Origin: Tunturibacter gelidoferens
GTDB lineage: Bacteria > Acidobacteriota > Terriglobia > Terriglobales > Acidobacteriaceae
DNA: 64,000 nucleotides
NCBI RefSeq assembly: GCF_040358255.1
Contig: NZ_CP132938.1
Span: 868,001-932,000 of the forward strand
Reading direction: 5' to 3'
Positions within the stretch are counted from its first letter, which is position 1. Every line of letters starts with the position of its first letter. Made by a program: the position numbers and the translations under genes. Below, one piece after another: positions 52,207 through 62,186 of the stretch. The notes under the pieces are model-generated. The model was not told where the DNA came from and ran no database searches. It was given only the letters and a program-made list of their open reading frames with translations.

Positions 52207-53712
52207 ATGCTCGCAGCCCTGCTTGCCCTCGCCGCCGCCAATCTGATCTGCCTCGTCCTCCTTCTGCTCCGCAAGCAACCTGCCCCGGCGACGGACCCAC
52301 GTCTCGCCCAGCTTCCCGACCATCTCACCCGCCTCGACGCGCGAAACGACGCGCTCGACCGTCACCTCCGCAGCGAACTCGCCCAGTTGCGCACCGGCGC
52401 CGCCGACGAAGCCCGCCGTACCCGCGAAGCAGCAGCAGCAGACTTCACCAGCCTGCGCACCGAGATCACCGCAACCATCGCCGAACTCAGCGGACTTCTA
52501 CAGAACGGGCTCAACGCCTTTCGCAGCGACAATAAGACCTCCGACGAAGTCCTCCGCACCGCCGTTCAGCAAAACCTCGACGCCATCGCGCAGCGCCTCA
52601 CCTACTTCATCGGCGAGGTCAACCGCAACCAGATCGAGGCTCGCGAAGCCCTCCACAGCCGCCTCAACGAGCTCTCCGGCGAAGCCAACGACCAGCAGGA
52701 GAAGCTCCGCTTCACCGTCGAAGACCGCCTCACAAAACTCAACGACGCCAATACCGCCAAGCTCGAAGAGATGCGTGTCACGGTCGACGAAAAACTCCAC
52801 GCCACACTCCAGACCCGCCTCACTGAATCCTTCGGCCAGGTCACCACGCACCTCGGAGAAGTCCAGAAGGGCCTCGGTGAGATGAAGGAGCTAGCCACCG
52901 GCGTCGGTGATCTCAAGCGCGTTCTCTCTAACGTCAAATCACGCGGCGTCGTCGGCGAGTTCCAGCTCGGCCAGCAGCTAGAGCAGATGTTCTCTCCCGA
53001 GCAGTACATCAAAAACGCCCGCATCAAACCCGGAACCCTCGAGTCCGTCGAATACGCGCTCAAGTTCCCCTCCGGCGAAGGTCAGACCGGCCCCGACAGC
53101 TACACCCTCCTCGCCATCGACGCCAAGTTCCCCAAAGAGGACTGGGAGCGCCTCGAACACGCCTACGAAGCCGGAACCGTCGAAGAGATCGCTGCGGCAG
53201 GCCGGGCCTTTGAGCGCGGCATCCGTGCCGAAGGCAAGCGCATCTGCGACAAATACATCGATCCACCCACCACCATGCCGCACGCCATCATGTTCCTGCC
53301 CACCGAGAATCTCTACGCCGAGGTCGTCCGCCGCCCCGGCCTCCAGTCCGAGATACAGTCCAGTTGCCGCGTCACCATCGCCGGGCCGTCAACCTTCATG
53401 GCCATCCTCACCAGCTTCCAGATGGGCTTTCACACCCTCGCTATTCAAAAGAAGGGCGACGAGGTCTGGCGCGTCCTCTCCAGCGCCAAAAAAGAGTTCG
53501 AGACCTACGGAGGCCTCATGCAGAAAGTCGAAGATCAGGTCGGCACCGTCCAGAACACCATCCAAAAGCTCGGGGTCCGTACGCGCGCTATTAACAAAGC
53601 CCTCAAAAACGTCTCCTCGATCGACCCTGGCGTCCCCCTATCCAACCTCATCGGCTTCGAAGACATCTCGGGCGTCGCCCCGTTGCTCGCGGCATCGGGC
53701 GAGGAAGACTGA
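52207..53712 (+). CDS. rmuC: DNA recombination protein RmuC
   Basis: RmuC limits recombination at inverted repeats. One N-terminal membrane helix ([20 protein letters not shown]) is followed by a long coiled coil (about 40-220, e.g. [20 protein letters not shown]) and the nuclease-like core: [75 protein letters not shown] and [25 protein letters not shown] with the preceding acidic residues is the PD-(D/E)xK-like site. About 501 aa. ATG 52207 is preceded by GGAGAAGGA. acpP follows after a short gap. Confidence 0.94.
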   Translation: MLAALLALAAANLICLVLLLLRKQPAPATDPRLAQLPDHLTRLDARNDALDRHLRSELAQLRTGAADEARRTREAAAADFTSLRTEITATIAELSGLLQNGLNAFRSDNKTSDEVLRTAVQQNLDAIAQRLTYFIGEVNRNQIEAREALHSRLNELSGEANDQQEKLRFTVEDRLTKLNDANTAKLEEMRVTVDEKLHATLQTRLTESFGQVTTHLGEVQKGLGEMKELATGVGDLKRVLSNVKSRGVVGEFQLGQQLEQMFSPEQYIKNARIKPGTLESVEYALKFPSGEGQTGPDSYTLLAIDAKFPKEDWERLEHAYEAGTVEEIAAAGRAFERGIRAEGKRICDKYIDPPTTMPHAIMFLPTENLYAEVVRRPGLQSEIQSSCRVTIAGPSTFMAILTSFQMGFHTLAIQKKGDEVWRVLSSAKKEFETYGGLMQKVEDQVGTVQNTIQKLGVRTRAINKALKNVSSIDPGVPLSNLIGFEDISGVAPLLAASGEED

Positions 53713-53855
53713 AAAGATCCTCTTGCCCACTCCCCACGGCCGCCCGCTGTTGCTTTACACTCACTGAGGCGCTCAGTATGCTTGAGATTGGCCGTGTCGA
53801 CCTCGAGCGACAAAACATCCAGGCTTCAGATTCCAGACGTAAACAGGAGAACGAA

Positions 53856-54098
53856 ATGGCAGCAGTAGACGAGAAGGTAAAGCAGATTATTGTCGAGCAG
53901 CTTCAGGTGGATGAAGCAGAAGTCACCCCGGGCGCAAGCTTTCAGGAAGATCTCGGTGCAGACTCCCTCGACGTCGTCGAGCTCGTCATGCAGTTCGAAG
54001 AAGCATTCGACATCCAGATCCCCGACGAGGATGCCGAGAAGATCAAGACCGTCAAAGACGCCGTCGACTATATCGAAAAGAACCAGAAGGCCAAGTAA
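53856..54098 (+). CDS. acpP: Acyl carrier protein
   Basis: 80-aa carrier of fatty-acid intermediates. The phosphopantetheine Ser is in [17 protein letters not shown]; helix I is [16 protein letters not shown]; the C-terminus is [18 protein letters not shown] stands before ATG 53856, so the 26-residue upstream extension is not used. It lies three bases before fabF, the classic acpP-fabF pair, surely one transcript. Confidence 0.97.
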   Translation: MAAVDEKVKQIIVEQLQVDEAEVTPGASFQEDLGADSLDVVELVMQFEEAFDIQIPDEDAEKIKTVKDAVDYIEKNQKAK

Positions 54099-54101
54099 AC
54101 A

Positions 54102-55352
54102 ATGGAGCATCGTCGCGTAGTTGTCACCGGCCTCGGCCTGATCTGCGGGGTCGGCAAAACCGCCCCTGAGGTTTGGGAAGGTCTTATGGCCGGACGAAGC
54201 GGTATGGCCGAGATCAAGGCATTCGATCTCACCGGCCATCCAGTCCGCTTCGCTGCAGAGGTTAAGGACTTCGATCCTCTCCTCTTCGTCGAAAAGAAAG
54301 AATCCCGCAAGATGGGCCGCTTCATCCACTTTGCCCTGGCCGCAGCAGCCGAAGCGATGGCCCACTCCGGTCTCAAGATCACCGAAGAGAATCGCGATCA
54401 GGTCGGCGTTCACATCGGCTCCGGCATCGGCGGATTCGATGTCATCGAGCGCGAACACTCCAACCTGCTCTCCGGCGGCCCGCGAAAGGTCTCGCCCTTC
54501 TTCATCCCCGGCTCCATCATCAACCTAGCCGCCGGCCACGTCTCCATCAAGTACGGCGCACGCGGACCCAACGAAGCCACGGCGACCGCCTGCACCACCT
54601 CGGCGCACTCCATCGGCGACGCCTTCCGCATCATTCAGCGCGGCGATGCCGACGCCATGATCGCCGGCGGCACCGAAGCCTCCATCACGCCGCTCGGTGT
54701 GGCAGGTTTCGCCGCCATGCGCGCCCTCTCCACTCGCAACGACGACCCTGAGCACGCCAGCCGCCCCTTCGACAAGGATCGCGACGGCTTCGTAGTCGGC
54801 GAAGGCGCAGGCATTCTCATCCTCGAAGAGCTCGAGTTCGCCAAGGCTCGCGGCGCGAACATCCTCGCCGAAGTCATAGGCTACGGCCTCTCCGCCGACG
54901 CCTTCCACATGACCGGCATGGCTCCCGAAGGCGAAGGCTGCTACCGCTCCATGCAGCACGCGCTCAAAGTCGCCGGCATCTCGCCCGACCAGATCGACTA
55001 CGTCAACGCCCACGCCACCTCGACGCCCCTCGGCGACGCCCTCGAATCGAAGGCCATCGAAAACGTCTTCGGCGAACGCGCGATCGACGGCAAGCTCCTG
55101 GTCAGCTCTACAAAATCCATGACCGGCCACCTTCTCGGCGGCGCCGGCGGCCTCGAGGCCGGCATCACCATTCTGGCCATGCAGCACCAGATCGCGCCCC
55201 CCACGATGAACATCGTCGAACTCGATCCCCAGTGCCGCCTCAACTACGTCCCCAACAAGCCTCTACCGGCGAAGATCGACTACGCTCTCTCCAACTCCTT
55301 CGGCTTCGGCGGCACCAACGGCTCTCTCGTCTTCAAACGCTGGACCGAATAA
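54102..55352 (+). CDS. fabF: Beta-ketoacyl-ACP synthase II
   Basis: Condenses malonyl-ACP with the growing acyl chain in fatty-acid synthesis. The catalytic Cys is in TATACTTSAHSIGDA, the two His in YVNAHATSTPLGD and STKSMTGHLLGGAGG, and the gatekeeper region in NSFGFGGTNGSLVF. RRVVVTGLGLI begins the protein as usual. 416 aa is the family length. Transcription should end at the long hairpin at 55389. Confidence 0.97.
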   Translation: MEHRRVVVTGLGLICGVGKTAPEVWEGLMAGRSGMAEIKAFDLTGHPVRFAAEVKDFDPLLFVEKKESRKMGRFIHFALAAAAEAMAHSGLKITEENRDQVGVHIGSGIGGFDVIEREHSNLLSGGPRKVSPFFIPGSIINLAAGHVSIKYGARGPNEATATACTTSAHSIGDAFRIIQRGDADAMIAGGTEASITPLGVAGFAAMRALSTRNDDPEHASRPFDKDRDGFVVGEGAGILILEELEFAKARGANILAEVIGYGLSADAFHMTGMAPEGEGCYRSMQHALKVAGISPDQIDYVNAHATSTPLGDALESKAIENVFGERAIDGKLLVSSTKSMTGHLLGGAGGLEAGITILAMQHQIAPPTMNIVELDPQCRLNYVPNKPLPAKIDYALSNSFGFGGTNGSLVFKRWTE

Positions 55353-55388
55353 GCCGCACCAACCGCACTGATTAAACCAACCGCGCTA

Positions 55389-55440
55389 ATTAAACTGAGG
55401 CTCGGCCAAATGCCGAGCCTCAGTTTAATCTCTGCTTTTG
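55389..55440 (+). terminator. Terminator of acpP-fabF
   Basis: A perfect stem of about 18 bp (ATTAAACTGAGGCTCGGC, loop CAAAT, and its complement to 55429) is followed by a T-rich tail (TCTCTGCTTTT). The upstream bases carry a small direct repeat (CTGATTAAACCAACCGC, GCTAATTAAAC). Confidence 0.9.
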
Positions 55441-55931
55441 CCGTTGCCTGTTCCCTTGTTGTCATTCCGCAGCGAAGCGGAGAAATCTGCGGTTACGTTT
55501 GCAGTTGCCTGTTCTCCTCCATCACCCAAAACATCGTCATCTCGACCGAAGCTGTTCACAGTCTCATCGTGAACAGCACAGTGGAGAGACCCACGTATTT
55601 CGCCTTGCCGCCCCGGTTGCCTTCGCCTTGTCTCTGCCTTTGCCGTTGCCTAGTTGTCTTGGTTGTCATTCCGCAGCGGAGCGGAGGAATCTGCTTTTCA
55701 CCAATCTCAACGCCGCAAAAACATCGTCAACGCAGCCAGACATCCAGTCTGATCGCGACGCGCGCATTGGAGAGACTGGCGACCTTCGCTTTGATCGCTG
55801 CTTGTCTTCAGGTCATCCTGCGAAGACGCGCATACCTCTAGCGGCGAAAAGAGCGAGACGAAACCTTCCCTCCCTCAGTCTCGTCAACACAAACGTCACG
55901 CCAAATTATAAAAGTAGTCGGAGACCCGTTC
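55441..55931. repeat. Repeat-filled intergenic region: two family 3 hairpins and one family 2 hairpin
   Basis: Family 3 copies at 55459-55491 and 55661-55694 read TTGTCATTCCGCAGCG(A/G)AGCGGAG(A/G)AATCTGC. A family 2 copy at 55535-55590 reads GTCATCTCGACCGAAGC, stem TGTTCAC/GTGAACA, AGTGGAGAGACCC. A diverged fragment with ATTGGAGAGACTGGCGACC is at about 55767. Phrases such as TTGCCGTTGCCT recur between them. No gene is seen in these 490 bases, although the repeats create open frames. Confidence 0.7.
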
Positions 55932-57455
55932 ATGAAGTTTCGCCTCACCCTCTGCCTCTTCGCCGCAACCCTCACCACGCAAGCCGAAGTCTCCCTCCCC
56001 AAAATCTTCTCCAGCCACATGGTCCTCCAGCGCGACATGCCCATCCACATCTGGGGCAGCGCCACACCCGGCGAATCCATCACCGCCACTTTCCACGACC
56101 TCACCAATACCGCTACCACCGACGCCACCGGCCGCTGGAGCCTCTATCTCCCCCCGCAGCCCGCCGGCGGCCCCTACACCCTCACAGTCCGCGGCTCCAA
56201 CACCATCACCTACGACGACATCCTCCTCGGCGATCTCTGGTTCGCCTCCGGCCAGTCCAACATGGAGATGCCTCTCTCCGGTTTCGACCCCCACACTCAA
56301 ATCCAAAACGCCGAAAAAGAGATCGCAGCCGCCAGCTATCCCAACATCCGTCTCCTCCGAATCGAAAAAGACTCCGCTGACTACCCCGCCGAAGATGTCA
56401 AAGCCACCACCGGCTGGTCTCCATGCACCCCCGAATCTGCAAAAACCTTCTCCGCCGTCGCCTACTTTTTCGGTCGCGATCTGCAAAAGGCCCTTGCCGA
56501 CAAGCAGCAACACATTCCCATCGGCCTCATCGACTCCACCTGGGGAGGAACCCTCGCCGAGGCGTGGACCAGCCTCGACACCCTCGGCTCCAACGCCTCC
56601 CTCCTGCCCGTCTTCGCGGCCCGCGCCGAAAAAATGAACCACGAGACCACCGAGATCCGCCAGGACGCACTCGACAAAGCGAACCGCGAACAAGGTAAGC
56701 CGGTCGCCATCCGTTGGCATCCCGACCCCGACTCCTGGCGTCCGGCCGGCCTCTACAACGCGATGGTCGCTCCCTTCACTCCGTTACCGATCAAAGGCGT
56801 CATCTGGTATCAAGGCGAAGCCAACTCCGTCCTCAACACCGTCGACCTCTACGACAAACTCCTCCCCGCACTCATCCAGGACTGGCGTCAGCACTGGGCC
56901 CAGGGCAACTTCCCCTTCCTCTACGTCCAGATCTCCGCCTACGCCAGCACCCCACAGGAAAACTGGGGAGAACTCCGCGACGCCCAGCGAAAGGCCCTCT
57001 CCCTCGTCAACACCGGCATGGCCGTCACCATCGACATCGGCAACGAGTACGACGTTCACCCCGCCAACAAGCAGACCGTAGGCGAGCGCCTCTCGCTCCT
57101 CGCCCGCCGCCTCGTCTACAACGAAGACCTCGCAGCCTCCGGTCCGCTCTTCCGCCTCGCCTACCCCGACAAAGGAGCCATGCACGTCTGGTTCGACAAC
57201 GCCGCCGGCCTCCACACCAAAAACGGCGCACTCGAGGGCTTCGAGGTCGCCGGCTCCGACCGCGTCTTCCTCCGCGCCAACGCCCACATCGATCACGAAG
57301 CGAGTGGCGACACAGTCATCGTCGCCAGCCCTGCCATCCCCAACCCGCAGTACGTCCGCTACGCCTGGCCCAACTTTCCCCAGGCCAACCTCTACAACGG
57401 CGCGAACCTCCCCGCCTCCACCTTCACCTCACTCCAGCTGTCCGCGCAACCTTAG
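55932..57455 (+). CDS. Sialate O-acetylesterase family protein, exported
   Basis: SGNH-fold carbohydrate esterase expected to remove acetyl groups from sugars such as sialic acid or plant-cell-wall glycans. After a signal peptide (LTLCLFAATLTTQA) comes a beta domain (KIFSSHMVLQRDMPIHIWGS). The nucleophile Ser is in WFASGQSNMEMPL, with IDSTWGGTLAEAW, GVIWYQGEANSV (Asn block) and DIGNEYDVHPANKQTVGERL (Asp-x-x-His). The C-terminal beta domain closes the 507-aa chain. GGAGA precedes the ATG. It overlaps the convergent YIP1 gene by four bases. Confidence 0.93.
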   Translation: MKFRLTLCLFAATLTTQAEVSLPKIFSSHMVLQRDMPIHIWGSATPGESITATFHDLTNTATTDATGRWSLYLPPQPAGGPYTLTVRGSNTITYDDILLGDLWFASGQSNMEMPLSGFDPHTQIQNAEKEIAAASYPNIRLLRIEKDSADYPAEDVKATTGWSPCTPESAKTFSAVAYFFGRDLQKALADKQQHIPIGLIDSTWGGTLAEAWTSLDTLGSNASLLPVFAARAEKMNHETTEIRQDALDKANREQGKPVAIRWHPDPDSWRPAGLYNAMVAPFTPLPIKGVIWYQGEANSVLNTVDLYDKLLPALIQDWRQHWAQGNFPFLYVQISAYASTPQENWGELRDAQRKALSLVNTGMAVTIDIGNEYDVHPANKQTVGERLSLLARRLVYNEDLAASGPLFRLAYPDKGAMHVWFDNAAGLHTKNGALEGFEVAGSDRVFLRANAHIDHEASGDTVIVASPAIPNPQYVRYAWPNFPQANLYNGANLPASTFTSLQLSAQP

Positions 57456-58204
57456 CCGCTGATCGCCGCCGACACCACACTCAAAATGAAGATCAGCACC
57501 CACCAACCCACCACCACCGCCGCAGCCTTCCCACGGCTCACCTTCGCCACAATCGAGGTCCCAATCACCAGCAGAATCAAATTCCAGATCCCGATCACAT
57601 CAAAAAAACTCAACGCGGTCTTCAGCCACGGCGCCGCATCCGGCATAAAGTAAGCCGGGTTCGTCCCCACCGCATTTTTGATATTGAAACTTTCCGCACT
57701 GCTCCCAAAAATAACCGTCACCATCGTCAGCAACCCACTCAACAGCCGCGGCAGCGACGCGTACATCCACACGCAGAACATCTGCGCAAACGTCGTCTTC
57801 GCCCCCAGCCCGAAATTAAAGCTCGCCCAGTTAATCAGCGCCCCAATCGCCGAGATGAGCAGAATAATCACCGGCGTCGCATACGACACATACTTATACC
57901 CCTTCGACATGCTCTGCATCCTGCCCGCACGCTCATCCGCCGTCAGGCTCTGCATCTGCTCCTCCTGCTTCGGACTATCCAGAATCACGTTCTCTACCAC
58001 ACGACCGAAGCCCACCTGCTTATCGATCGTGAACGTGACACCAAGCGACACAACCACCGCCAGCAGAAACGGCAGCCACCAACTCGTGCTCCGAAGAATA
58101 TCCGTGAACGTCTTCGACGGAGCGACAAACGTATCCACCACCCGCTCCACCTGGCTCAACCCCGGTTGTCCCGGCTGCGCCTCCACCGCCACAACGTCGC
58201 TCAT
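57452..58204 (-). CDS. YIP1 family membrane protein
   Basis: 250 aa. A cytoplasmic N-terminus (LSQVERVVDTFVAPSKTFTD) typical of bacterial YIP1 proteins precedes about five helices: WWLPFLLAVVVSLGVTFTI, YATPVIILLISAIGALINW, FAQMFCVWMYASLPRLLSGL, WNLILLVIGTSIVAKVS and VVGWWVLIFILSVVSAAI. Function in bacteria is unclear. The ATG at 58204 lies behind GAGGAGG. Confidence 0.9.
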   Translation of the reverse strand: MSDVVAVEAQPGQPGLSQVERVVDTFVAPSKTFTDILRSTSWWLPFLLAVVVSLGVTFTIDKQVGFGRVVENVILDSPKQEEQMQSLTADERAGRMQSMSKGYKYVSYATPVIILLISAIGALINWASFNFGLGAKTTFAQMFCVWMYASLPRLLSGLLTMVTVIFGSSAESFNIKNAVGTNPAYFMPDAAPWLKTALSFFDVIGIWNLILLVIGTSIVAKVSRGKAAAVVVGWWVLIFILSVVSAAISG

Positions 58205-58428
58205 AAAGCCTCCTCGCGCAAATTCTTCGACCAGCGCAGCAAATTAACGCTCAAGAATGTCTCCGCATTCTAGCCCACCTCGCCATGCCGCCCAACAGAA
58301 TCGAAAAAACACCCAAAAAACCAACGCCCTCCAGAGCGAATGACGCTCTGGGGAATGACGCTTTATAGGTAGACATCTCTTACCCAGAGGGTGATACAGT
58401 TCCGCTGTACTTTGGATTGGTGCGCGCT

Positions 58429-61400
58429 ATGAAGTGTAAGGCTGTGTTCCTCCTCTCTAGCCGGTCGCAGCCTCGACCCGTCTCCTGCACGATATTCCTC
58501 CTTGCCTTGATGTCTCTCTTCGGCGCGACTGCAGGCTGCGGAGGCAACTCCTCGGGCGGAAAATCGCCTGGAAACGAAACCCCTCCGGCCAATCTGGTCT
58601 ATCCCCAAACCACCATCGCCGCTACCATCGGCCAGGCCATCGCCAACAACACTCCAACCGTCACCGGCACAGTAACCTCCTACTCCGTCAGCCCGACACT
58701 TCCTCCGGGCCTCAGCCTCAACGCGACAACCGGCACCCTCTCCGGCACCCCCACCTCCGCCACTCCACAGGCGACCTACACCATCACCGCAACAAACTCC
58801 GCAGGTTCGACGACCGCGACCGTATCCATCGTCGTAAACCCTCCGCCGCCGACAAACCTTGTCTACCCACAGACCACCATCGCTGCGACTGTCGGCCAGT
58901 CCATCGCCACTGACACTCCTACCGTCACCGGAACCGTAACCAGCTTCACCGTTAGCCCTGCACTTCCCGCTGGCCTCAGCCTCAACGCATCGACCGGAGC
59001 AATCTCCGGAACCCCCACCGCCGTCACCGCACAAGCGACCTACACAATCACCGCAGCGAACTCCGCAGGCTCGACGACCGCGACCCTGAAGATCGCCGTG
59101 AACCCCGCTCCGCCGACCAATCTCGTCTACCCGCAACCTACCATCGCCGCAACAGTCGGCCAGGCCATTACCACTGACACTCCCACCGTCACAGGAACAG
59201 CAACCAGCTTCACCGTCAGCCCCACACTCCCTGCTGGCCTCAGCCTCAACGCAACAACCGGAGCAATCTCCGGCACCCCCACCTCCCACACCGCACAGGC
59301 CACCTACACCATCACCGCAGCAAACTCCGCAGGCTCGACCATCGCAACCGTACAGATCGCCGTGAACCCCCCTCCGCCAACAAACCTGGTCTACCCTCAG
59401 ACCACCATCGCCGCGACCGTCGGCCAGGCCATCACCACGGATACTCCCACCGTCACCGGAACCGTAACCAGCTACACCATCAGCCCCGCACTTCCCGCTG
59501 GCCTCAGCCTCGACGCGACGACTGGAGCAATCTCCGGCACCCCCACCTCCGTCATCACGCAGGCGACCTACACCATCACCGCAGCAAACTCCGCAGGCTC
59601 GACCACCGCCACCGTACAGATCGCCGTGAACCCTCCCCCGCCAACCAACCTGGTCTATCCACAGACCACCATCGTTGCGACCGTCGGCCAGTCCATTCCC
59701 ACGGATACTCCCACCGTCACAGGAACCGCAACCAGCTACACCGTCAGCCCCGCACTCCCCGCTGGCCTCAGCCTCAACGCGACGACCGGCGCGATCTCCG
59801 GCACCCCCACCTCCGCCACTCCACAGGCGACCTACACCGTCACCGCAGCAAACTCCACTGGCTCAACCACCGCCACCGTACAGATCGTCGTGAACCTTGC
59901 CCCGCCAACAAATCTTGTCTATCCCCAAACCACCATAGCTGCCACCGTCACCCGAACCATTCCCACCGATACACCCACCGTCACCGGCACTGTAACCACA
60001 TACACCGTCAGCCCCGCGCTCCCCGCTGGCCTCAGCCTCGACGCATCGACCGGAGCAGTCTCCGGCACCCCCACCTCAATCACATCACAAGCTACCTACA
60101 CCGTCACCGCGACAAACTCCGCAGGCTCCACGACCGCAAACCTTACGATCACGGTCGCCAGCTTCAGCGCCTTCACTCTGCTCGATCTCGGCCACGCCAA
60201 CTCGCTTGCCGTCATGCGGCTTCAGCCCACCCGCCTCTTCAGTCAGGACACCAGCGGTCATTGGGCGCTCTGGGATTACACCGCCACAACCGAGCTCGCC
60301 AGCGGCGACCCCGCCACCCTTGGCCTCATCTCCCCCTATCCAGCCGACATGGCAGGCTCCGTCCTCGCCATCGGCACCGCAAACGCGGTCGAAATCCGCT
60401 CCAACACGGATGGAAGCCTCATCACAACTCTCACCTCGCCCAACCTCGACCCCGTCCCCTTCGCCGCCGCCTGGTGGAAGCTCTCCGCCGACGGCACCTA
60501 CATCGCCTCAGGCTATGCTTCCGGCCTCTCCGTCTGGAGCACCACCGACGGACATCTTCTCTTCTCCCGCACCGGCGACTACTCCAGGGCAAGAGCCTTC
60601 GCGGCCGCCGGACAGCTTCAAATCGGCCTCGGCCCCGCCGGCAATAACGTCATCGAAACCGACTCCGTTCCCTCCGGAACCTCCTCCACCGGTCCTGCCT
60701 TCACCGCCAACTTCAACTCATGGTTCACCGACGGCAGCCACTTTTTCACCAACACCCCCAACCTCAGCCCGCCCAACACCCCCCCGGTCTATGACGTCTA
60801 CACCTACTCAGCGGCCACAGTTCAACAAGGCATGCTCTCCCTCGGCTACCTGAACTTCACCGGTTACGCCAACTGGTTCTGGACCTACCCCGTCAACGTC
60901 CTCAGCGTCTACCCCATCGGCGCCACCACTCCCACCGCCACCTACACCCTCAGCGCCGACACCGCCGTCATTCCCTCCGGGTCCACCCTCGGCGTGCTTC
61001 CCTACGGAACCCCCGCCGCCTCTACCATCGATATCTCCGGCACCACTCCCACCCTCAGCACCGCCGTCAACCTTCCCGTAGCCTACGAGTCCGCCTTCGC
61101 CGCACTCTCTCCCGCACAATGGGCCGTCGGCAATCAGCACGGTGTCGTCCTCGACGGCCCCAGCGCCACCACCACACCGCGCTTCTTCGGATACGGCAAC
61201 GCCTTCAGCATCGCCGGAGCACCCGGCCACGCAACCATCGCCACCGCCATCGGTAAAATCCTCGACTACGATCCCGCCTCCCAAACCATCCTCAGCACCA
61301 TCAACTTCACCAGCTCAAAGCTTGCCCTCTCCACCGACGGAACCGTCCTCGCCGCCAAAGCCAGCGACATCGACTCGCAATACGAACCCGACCGCACCCT

Positions 61401-62142
61401 CAACATCTACTCACTCCCCGCCGGCACCGTCACCAGCACCTTCCCTTATCAACTCAACGACCAGTCCCCCGCAACACCCTTCCTCTTTGACTACTCTCTC
61501 TCCAGCTCAGGCACCGCACTCGGCCAGTATCTGGGCACCTACAACGGGCTGTACTTCGACTACACCCGCCAGGTCACACCCATCCCCGGCTCCCCCATCG
61601 TCTGGTCCGATAACCCACCCTCCGGCGTCTACGACGGCACCACGCCCATCCTGCTCTCCCCCGATGGAACCCTCGTCGCCGTCTCCACCGGCGACTACTC
61701 CTCCACCTCAACCACCAGCATCTACAAAAACGGTGTCCTCGCCGCCACGGTCAATGGCTTCGCCGTCGGCTGGATCGACAACAATCGTGTCCTGGTCAAC
61801 ACCTTCGGCCCGCTGGGGACCCACGTCTACCCACCCTATCTCGGAGCCGTCATCTACGACGCCACCGGCACCCAGCTCACCACCCTCACCGCACTCCCGC
61901 AGCTCCCACCCGCCGGCCAGAGCCTGCCCTTATCCACCACCGCCTTCTTCCCCGTCGACTCCAACTCCATCTACTCCCCCTACACCTACACCATCTACTC
62001 CCTCACCACCGGCGCCGCAACCTGGACCGAACCCCTTCCGCATCCCGGAACAACGACCGTACCCTACAGCGGCGCCTCAGCCGTCTCCGGCAACTACATC
62101 GTCTTCACCTCCGGCGCCCACATCCTAGTCGACCTCCCCTGA
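58429..62142 (+). CDS. Lipoprotein-like surface protein with six Ig repeats and a C-terminal propeller
   Basis: 1237 aa. The start ([19 protein letters not shown]) looks like a lipoprotein or signal peptide with Cys followed by GGNSSGG. Six near-identical putative-Ig repeats of 88 residues follow, each beginning [15 protein letters not shown] and containing [20 protein letters not shown] and [18 protein letters not shown]. The remaining about 660 residues look like a beta-propeller ([46 protein letters not shown]-like [18 protein letters not shown]). Probably cell-surface, binding glycan or protein. ATG 58429 is chosen over TTG 58417; the ribosome site is weak. Confidence 0.88.
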   Translation: MKCKAVFLLSSRSQPRPVSCTIFLLALMSLFGATAGCGGNSSGGKSPGNETPPANLVYPQTTIAATIGQAIANNTPTVTGTVTSYSVSPTLPPGLSLNATTGTLSGTPTSATPQATYTITATNSAGSTTATVSIVVNPPPPTNLVYPQTTIAATVGQSIATDTPTVTGTVTSFTVSPALPAGLSLNASTGAISGTPTAVTAQATYTITAANSAGSTTATLKIAVNPAPPTNLVYPQPTIAATVGQAITTDTPTVTGTATSFTVSPTLPAGLSLNATTGAISGTPTSHTAQATYTITAANSAGSTIATVQIAVNPPPPTNLVYPQTTIAATVGQAITTDTPTVTGTVTSYTISPALPAGLSLDATTGAISGTPTSVITQATYTITAANSAGSTTATVQIAVNPPPPTNLVYPQTTIVATVGQSIPTDTPTVTGTATSYTVSPALPAGLSLNATTGAISGTPTSATPQATYTVTAANSTGSTTATVQIVVNLAPPTNLVYPQTTIAATVTRTIPTDTPTVTGTVTTYTVSPALPAGLSLDASTGAVSGTPTSITSQATYTVTATNSAGSTTANLTITVASFSAFTLLDLGHANSLAVMRLQPTRLFSQDTSGHWALWDYTATTELASGDPATLGLISPYPADMAGSVLAIGTANAVEIRSNTDGSLITTLTSPNLDPVPFAAAWWKLSADGTYIASGYASGLSVWSTTDGHLLFSRTGDYSRARAFAAAGQLQIGLGPAGNNVIETDSVPSGTSSTGPAFTANFNSWFTDGSHFFTNTPNLSPPNTPPVYDVYTYSAATVQQGMLSLGYLNFTGYANWFWTYPVNVLSVYPIGATTPTATYTLSADTAVIPSGSTLGVLPYGTPAASTIDISGTTPTLSTAVNLPVAYESAFAALSPAQWAVGNQHGVVLDGPSATTTPRFFGYGNAFSIAGAPGHATIATAIGKILDYDPASQTILSTINFTSSKLALSTDGTVLAAKASDIDSQYEPDRTLNIYSLPAGTVTSTFPYQLNDQSPATPFLFDYSLSSSGTALGQYLGTYNGLYFDYTRQVTPIPGSPIVWSDNPPSGVYDGTTPILLSPDGTLVAVSTGDYSSTSTTSIYKNGVLAATVNGFAVGWIDNNRVLVNTFGPLGTHVYPPYLGAVIYDATGTQLTTLTALPQLPPAGQSLPLSTTAFFPVDSNSIYSPYTYTIYSLTTGAATWTEPLPHPGTTTVPYSGASAVSGNYIVFTSGAHILVDLP
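58592..60175 (+). repeat. Six tandem 264-bp Ig-encoding repeats
   Basis: Unit starts (the AAT/AAC of NLVYPQ) fall at about 58592, 58856, 59120, 59384, 59648 and 59912, exactly 264 bases apart. Similarity is visible at DNA level (e.g. GGCCTCAGCCTCAACGC, CCGGCACCCCCACCTC). Units 4 and 5 look closest to each other, while unit 6 has lost the VGQ motif (VTRTIPTD). Confidence 0.9.
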
Positions 62143-62186
62143 TCGCAACACTAATCTGGGAGCCCGCCAGCGTTATTCGCGAACGC

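Noticed and set aside
55410..55841. Open frames reading through the repeats after fabF
   Set aside because: Their translations (VVIPQRSGEICG repeated) are produced by the family 3 hairpins, not by a gene.
56714..58273. 519-codon plus-strand frame over the esterase end and YIP1 gene
   Set aside because: Almost pure Arg/Pro/His/Gln translation; shadow of two convergent real genes.
58592..60175. Regularly spaced repeats considered as a CRISPR-like array
   Set aside because: The units are 264 bp, in frame and encode Ig domains; there are no spacers.
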